A DNA stretch of 9,968 bases, from the NCBI GenBank assembly GCA_014380825.1, contig JACMJD010000428.1, positions 1 through 9,968 on the forward strand, given 5' to 3'. Source of the DNA: Phycisphaerae bacterium. GTDB lineage: Bacteria > Planctomycetota > Phycisphaerae > Tepidisphaerales > Tepidisphaeraceae. Of the stretch, positions 6,559 through 9,968 are shown piece by piece (position 1 is the first letter of the stretch; every line of letters begins with the position of its first letter). The notes under the pieces were generated by a model. The model searched no databases. It had not been told where the DNA came from and was given only the letters and a program-made list of their open reading frames with translations. A program made the position numbers and the translations under genes.

Positions 6559-7440
6559 CTACACCGCTGACCATTCCAGCATGAGCTGTTCGCCGCCTCG
6601 CGGCTTAGCGCTGATCGGTCGCAACCACGGCGTGCGACGATGTTGATCAGATAGCGTCAACCGGCGCGCGACGCGCGGGTCCTGGAGGAACAGGTCCTTC
6701 AAGACGCGCGGGCAGTTGCAATGCCGGCTGCGATGCAAGAGCACGATGTGAGAGGGCAAACAGCCGCGCACGCGCTGAGCGCGATCGAGAATCGCCCGCA
6801 CCGCGTCGAACGCCTGCTCGTTGGATAGGTGTCCCGCGCCGCCCATAATCCGGCGCTTCAAGAACCACGGTCGAGCGCTGTTCACCTGCATGTCCGGATC
6901 GTAATTGCTCTCTAACGCGAGCAGATCGACATCCTGAAAATGCTCGATCAACTCATCGGGCACGTGGCCAAGATCTGTTGCGTATCCGATTCGCGCGCCG
7001 AAACCATCGATCACGAATCCGTGCGAGCCCTGACGATCGTGCGCCAACTTGATCGCGCGCACGGCGAGGCCATCGATCGGTTCGAACGCTTTGCTCGTGC
7101 CGAATGTCTCGACAAGCGATTTGAACACGCGACTGTGCGTGCGGCGATCTTCATCGACCAGCGTCGTCCGCAGCAGCTCGTTCAACCGGTGACTATTCAC
7201 GAAGACGCGGATACCGCGCTGGCAGATCGTCGAGATCCAGTTGCCGTTGAAGTGGTCGTGATCGAGATGCGTCAGGCAGATCGCGCGAACGTCGTCCAGC
7301 GACAGCCCGGTCCCCTTTAGCCGCGTCTCCGTCACGCGCGGCCCGAGCCCCGCATCGATCAACATCGCGCCGCTGGGCGTGCGCAGCACAGAACAGTTCC
7401 CCGACGAGCCGGAACCCAATACACAAAGTTCAAGCGACAT
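6559..7440 (-). CDS. Metallo-beta-lactamase-fold hydrolase, YycJ/WalJ-like
   Basis: The 293-residue protein has the metallo-beta-lactamase fold and most resembles the YycJ/WalJ group of small predicted nucleases or phosphodiesterases. The start LCVLGSGSSGNCSVLRT and MLIDAGLG are typical. Metal-site motifs follow: THLDHDH (57-63), LAHD (H134), YATDLGH (D156), LESNYDPDM, GHLSNEQA (H204) and LLHRSRHCN (H236). The ESN(Y/H)D and GHLSNEQA motifs are what set this group apart. The first motif reads H-x-D-x-D-H, with Asp where HxHxDH has its second His. About 30 extra residues, rich in Arg and Pro, extend the C-terminus beyond the family's usual length of about 260. There is no signal peptide, so it is cytoplasmic. 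A GGAGA Shine-Dalgarno (complement of 7448-7452) lies 7 bases before the ATG. It is read in the same direction as the small secreted protein upstream and the Rieske gene downstream, but the gap to the latter is 144 bases. Confidence 0.88.
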   Translation of the reverse strand: MSLELCVLGSGSSGNCSVLRTPSGAMLIDAGLGPRVTETRLKGTGLSLDDVRAICLTHLDHDHFNGNWISTICQRGIRVFVNSHRLNELLRTTLVDEDRRTHSRVFKSLVETFGTSKAFEPIDGLAVRAIKLAHDRQGSHGFVIDGFGARIGYATDLGHVPDELIEHFQDVDLLALESNYDPDMQVNSARPWFLKRRIMGGAGHLSNEQAFDAVRAILDRAQRVRGCLPSHIVLLHRSRHCNCPRVLKDLFLQDPRVARRLTLSDQHRRTPWLRPISAKPRGGEQLMLEWSAV

Positions 7441-7516
7441 CCATGTCTCTCCAAAAGCGCCACGAGATGCGTGTTGGGATTCTCACGAAACGGTGCGGGT
7501 GAGTCAAAGCCCCAAA

Positions 7517-7858
7517 TCAGCGATCTGCATCAATCATATCAACACCCGCCCACGATTGAGGCGAGCTGTGCGCGATCGAGGATTGGATTTGTCGGAAGCT
7601 TTCGGGATGTCTCAGGCGAAGTTCGTCCAACGTTGCGTTGGCGAGAATGGTCTTGCCATCGACATCGACGGAATATCGAACGCCGTTCGATGTCGACGAG
7701 ATGGTGATCGCCCGATGCTGCCCGACGAGGCGTGTGATGACGCGTCCGCTCGGCGCTTCACCGGCGGCACGAACGGCGCGCGGCGGTCGCGAAAAACTCG
7801 CCGCCACCACCAGCACACCGAGCACAGTCATCAGCTTGATTGATCGCTTGCGAATCAT
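7517..7858 (-). CDS. Small secreted protein of unknown function
   Basis: This 113-residue protein begins with a strong export signal: basic MIRKRSIK, hydrophobic LMTVLGVLVVAASF, then a segment rich in Arg and Pro ending near RAAG, with cleavage expected around residue 31-33. The mature part is short. It contains a predicted beta-rich stretch (VITRLVGQHRAITISS, then VRYSVDVDG) followed by TILANATLDELRLRHPESFRQIQ, probably an alpha-helical segment. I recall similar short exported proteins in planctomycete genomes, but no function is known to me. No cysteine, enzyme motif or lipobox is visible in the mature part. It is divergent from the transketolase gene (99 bases apart). Its stop is 76 bases upstream of the metallohydrolase start, so the two could share a transcript. 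No strong Shine-Dalgarno precedes the ATG. Confidence 0.75.
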   Translation of the reverse strand: MIRKRSIKLMTVLGVLVVAASFSRPPRAVRAAGEAPSGRVITRLVGQHRAITISSTSNGVRYSVDVDGKTILANATLDELRLRHPESFRQIQSSIAHSSPQSWAGVDMIDADR

Positions 7859-7940
7859 CGTTCTATGGTTTTATCGGCATTTCCAGTTCGTTGATTGATA
7901 AGTCTTACTCGGCAACTTGTTGAAAACAACCGGCATCGCG

Positions 7941-7952
7941 GGGAACATTCCC
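7941..7952. promoter_or_regulatory. Short palindrome upstream of the transketolase start
   Basis: GGGAACATTCCC is a near-perfect palindrome: 5-base arms around CA, ending 5 bases before the transketolase ATG. The two-base centre is too short for an RNA hairpin loop, so a protein operator is more plausible than a ribosome-binding-site sequestering structure. It lies in the 99-base divergent intergenic region. It may be a chance occurrence; I saw no second copy. Confidence 0.2.
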
Positions 7953-7957
7953 GGACC

Positions 7958-9880
7958 ATGTCTACCGAAACATTCCCTATCGATCTCAAGGCCCTTCGTC
8001 CGCTCAAGCTCGATCCGTCGAAGATGGAGTTGACGGACGATCAGAAGGCGACGCTCAAGCACAACATTCAGCTTTGCCGCGATGCGATCGTGTTCTTCAC
8101 CGCGCTGGCCGGGGCGAAGGGGTTGAGCGGGCACACGGGCGGGGCGTACGACACGGTGCCGGAAGTCATGATCATCCGCGGGTTCATCGAGAACGGCGCG
8201 CCGATCGTGAACACCTTCTACGACGAGGCCGGCCATCGCGTGGCGACGCAGTATCTGCTGAGCGTGATCGAGGGCGCGATGCCTGCCGAGAAGCTGCTGC
8301 ACTATCGCGAGTACAACCAGGGGCTGCCGGGGCATCCGGAGAAGGGTCTCACGCCGGGCGTGAAGTTTTCGTCCGGTCGGCTCGGCCACATGTGGGCGTT
8401 CTGCAACGGCGTGGCGATGGCGAACCCGGGCAAGTCGATCGTACTGCTCGGCTCCGACGGCTCGCAAATGGAAGGCGACAACGCTGAAGCGGCCCGACTC
8501 TCGGTCGGCAAAGAACTGGGCGTGAAAGTGCTGGTCGACGACAACAACGTCACCATTTCCGGCCATCCGCAGACGTATATGGCCGGCTACGACCTCTCGC
8601 GCACGCTCGCTGGATACGGCCTGCAAATCGAAACGGTGCTCGGCGAAGATCTGTCGTCGCTGTACGCCGGATTATGTCGAACGTTTAAGGATCAAAATCC
8701 GCGCGGCCTGGTGGTGATGCGCAAGATGGCGCCGGGCATTGAAGGGGCCGAGGGCAGCCCGCACGCGCACGAAGTGCTCAAGCCCGAAGTCGCGATCAAA
8801 TATCTCGAACAGCGCGGCGGGCCGGAGAACAAATACGCCAAGGCGATCGAGATGCTCAAGGCCGCCAAGCCGGAAAAGAATCCGCTGACCTATCGCGGCT
8901 CGGCCGGCACGGGAAAGAATCGCGACGACTTCGGCAAGATCATCAACGAGATCCTCGATGGCATGAGCGAGAAAGATCGTCTCGCATCCGTGCGCGTGTT
9001 CGACAACGACCTGATGGGCTCGCAGGGCCTGCATCACATCTTCAAGAAACATCCGGAAGTATTCGTGCAAGGCGGAATCATGGAGCGCGGCAACTTCTCC
9101 GCCGCGGCCGGCTTCGGATACGAGAAGGGCAAGCAGGGGATTTATTCGACGTTCAGCGCGTTCCTGGAAATGTGCGTCAGCGAAATCACGATGTCTCGTC
9201 TCAACTTCGCCAACGTGCTCGCGCATTTCAGTCACAGCGGCTGCGATGACATGGCCGACAACACGTGCCACTTCGGCATCAACAGCCTGTTCGCGGACGG
9301 CGCCGTCGAGCCGCATCATGGCCATGACGAAACGCGTTTGTACTTTCCAGCAGATCAGCACCAGTTCGCAGCGTGCGTGAAAAGAATTTATCACGATCCC
9401 GGCCTGCGTTTCGTCTTCAGCACGCGCTCGGCCGTGCCGGATATTCTCGATGAATCGGGCAAGCCGATGTTTCAGGGTAAGAAGTTCGAGCCGGGCAAAG
9501 ATGATCTCGTGCGCGATTCCAAGGGCGGCGGCTACGTCGTCGCCTTCGGCGAATGCGTCTACCGCGCGCTCGATGCAGTCATCGGCCTGCAAGAGAAGGG
9601 CACAAAGGTCGGCTTGGTCAACAAGCCAACGCTCAACGTCTACGACGAGTCGATGATGAAAACCCTCGCCGCCGCTCCGTGGGTTCTGGCGGTCGAAGGC
9701 TGGAACGTGAAGACGGGCCTCGGTTCGCGCTTCGGATCGGAACTACTGAAGCGCGGCTTCAAGGGAAAGTACAACAACATCGGCACCCACAAAGAAGGTT
9801 CGGGGGGTTTGTGGCAGCAGATGGGATATCAGGGATTGGATCCGGCGGGCATCACGAAGGCGATTCAGCGACTCGCATGA
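7958..9880 (+). CDS. Transketolase, divergent type
   Basis: The 640-residue protein has the full three-domain transketolase layout. The thiamine-diphosphate pyrophosphate domain covers about 30-280, the pyrimidine-binding domain about 320-495 and the C-terminal domain about 515-640. Visible elements are SGHTGG (H59), AGHRVA (H93), PGHPE (H126), the ThDP motif GSDGSQMEGD to DDNN (165-197), the likely cofactor-activating Glu in GIMERGNF (E376), HSGCDDMADNTCH (H426, H438) and FSTRS (R490). It should transfer two-carbon ketol units between sugar phosphates in the cytoplasm. It departs from standard TktA/Tkl1 sequences: the GPLGQG loop reads GRLGHMW, and the ThDP motif begins GSDG. Its donor and acceptor may therefore differ, which is inference. 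The frame is open from a TTG at 7895, but the ATG at 7958 starts the family-like MSTETFPIDL sequence. A G-run (7940-7943) is a distant possible ribosome-binding site. No other pentose-phosphate gene is adjacent. Confidence 0.9.
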   Translation: MSTETFPIDLKALRPLKLDPSKMELTDDQKATLKHNIQLCRDAIVFFTALAGAKGLSGHTGGAYDTVPEVMIIRGFIENGAPIVNTFYDEAGHRVATQYLLSVIEGAMPAEKLLHYREYNQGLPGHPEKGLTPGVKFSSGRLGHMWAFCNGVAMANPGKSIVLLGSDGSQMEGDNAEAARLSVGKELGVKVLVDDNNVTISGHPQTYMAGYDLSRTLAGYGLQIETVLGEDLSSLYAGLCRTFKDQNPRGLVVMRKMAPGIEGAEGSPHAHEVLKPEVAIKYLEQRGGPENKYAKAIEMLKAAKPEKNPLTYRGSAGTGKNRDDFGKIINEILDGMSEKDRLASVRVFDNDLMGSQGLHHIFKKHPEVFVQGGIMERGNFSAAAGFGYEKGKQGIYSTFSAFLEMCVSEITMSRLNFANVLAHFSHSGCDDMADNTCHFGINSLFADGAVEPHHGHDETRLYFPADQHQFAACVKRIYHDPGLRFVFSTRSAVPDILDESGKPMFQGKKFEPGKDDLVRDSKGGGYVVAFGECVYRALDAVIGLQEKGTKVGLVNKPTLNVYDESMMKTLAAAPWVLAVEGWNVKTGLGSRFGSELLKRGFKGKYNNIGTHKEGSGGLWQQMGYQGLDPAGITKAIQRLA

Positions 9881-9924
9881 TTAATTTCGCTGAGCCGCGT
9901 ACGAAGTGAGCGCGTTAGAGTAAC

Positions 9925-9949
9925 GGGGGGGGGGCGGGAGAGGGGGGGG
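9925..9949 (+). repeat. G-run low-complexity tract at the window end
   Basis: Runs of 10, 3 and 8 guanines (9925-9934, 9936-9938, 9942-9949), broken only by C and AGA, are followed by an A/C-rich tail of about 18 bases. Nothing else in the window has this composition. It most probably marks a contig edge with poly-G sequencing error. A genuine G-quadruplex-forming tract is the less likely alternative. Confidence 0.6.
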
Positions 9950-9968
9950 TGAAAAGAACAAAACAAAC

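Noticed and set aside
7871..8626. Minus-strand open frame that would overlap the divergent promoter region and the transketolase 5' end
   Set aside because: The composition is typical of a shadow frame, and it would leave no room for promoters.
8672..9592. Minus-strand open frame of about 306 codons opposite the transketolase
   Set aside because: No domain or motif is visible, and it is fully covered by a conserved gene on the other strand.
9891..9915. Imperfect hairpin after the transketolase stop (CGCG arms around TACGAAGTG)
   Set aside because: The stem needs a two-base bulge and a G-T pair and has no T-run, so it is not enough to call a terminator.
1..9968. Frequent GATCG/CGATCG words throughout, recalling the cyanobacterial HIP1 repeat
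   Set aside because: They appear inside coding sequence as common Asp/Ile/Arg codon combinations in GC-rich DNA, and I could not count them against expectation.

Overview
The window looks like a chromosomal stretch of a GC-rich (about 60 % by eye) bacterium, most likely a planctomycete close to the Phycisphaerae. That placement is an inference. It rests on the divergent transketolase, on a small secreted protein with an LANATLDEL motif, and on the dispersed-repeat style of the hairpin at 1047-1066, all from memory of such genomes and not from a search. I see no tRNA, rRNA, CRISPR array, insertion sequence or phage gene, and no stretch above 300 bases lacks a gene. The sequence ends in G-runs and low-complexity bases that look like a contig edge.

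Layout, left to right. (1) 2-991 (+) is the 3' part of a signalling protein: the end of a GAF-like domain followed by a complete SpoIIE/RsbU-type PP2C phosphatase domain. (2) A GNRA-capped hairpin with a short T-run (1047-1072) separates it from a GH51 alpha-L-arabinofuranosidase (1099-2580, +). (3) After 98 bases comes a GDE-type amylo-alpha-1,6-glucosidase (2679-4628, +). It is followed almost without a gap by a 78-residue two-helix membrane protein (4632-4868, +) and an overlapping exported, membrane-anchored protein of unknown function (4847-5887, +). (4) A minus-strand block, read right to left, holds a small secreted protein (7858-7517), a YycJ/WalJ-like metallo-beta-lactamase-fold hydrolase (7440-6559) and a Tat-exported Rieske [2Fe-2S] protein (6414-5914). 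(5) Divergent from that block is a 640-residue divergent transketolase (7958-9880, +).

How they may work together: both glycosidases lack signal peptides, so they probably act in the cytoplasm. One would release arabinose from imported arabino-oligosaccharides and the other would trim alpha-1,6 branches of glycogen-like glucan. The transketolase could feed pentoses such as arabinose into central metabolism, but it is about 5 kb away on a separate transcription unit, so that link is only suggestive. The phosphatase could control a regulator, but its targets lie outside the window.

I did not find a convincing new multi-gene system. The items most worth a second look are the divergent transketolase family, the unknown membrane pair at 4632-5887, the metal-ligand variant of the metallohydrolase, the Tat-exported Rieske protein without disulfide cysteines, and the hairpin that may be a dispersed repeat.
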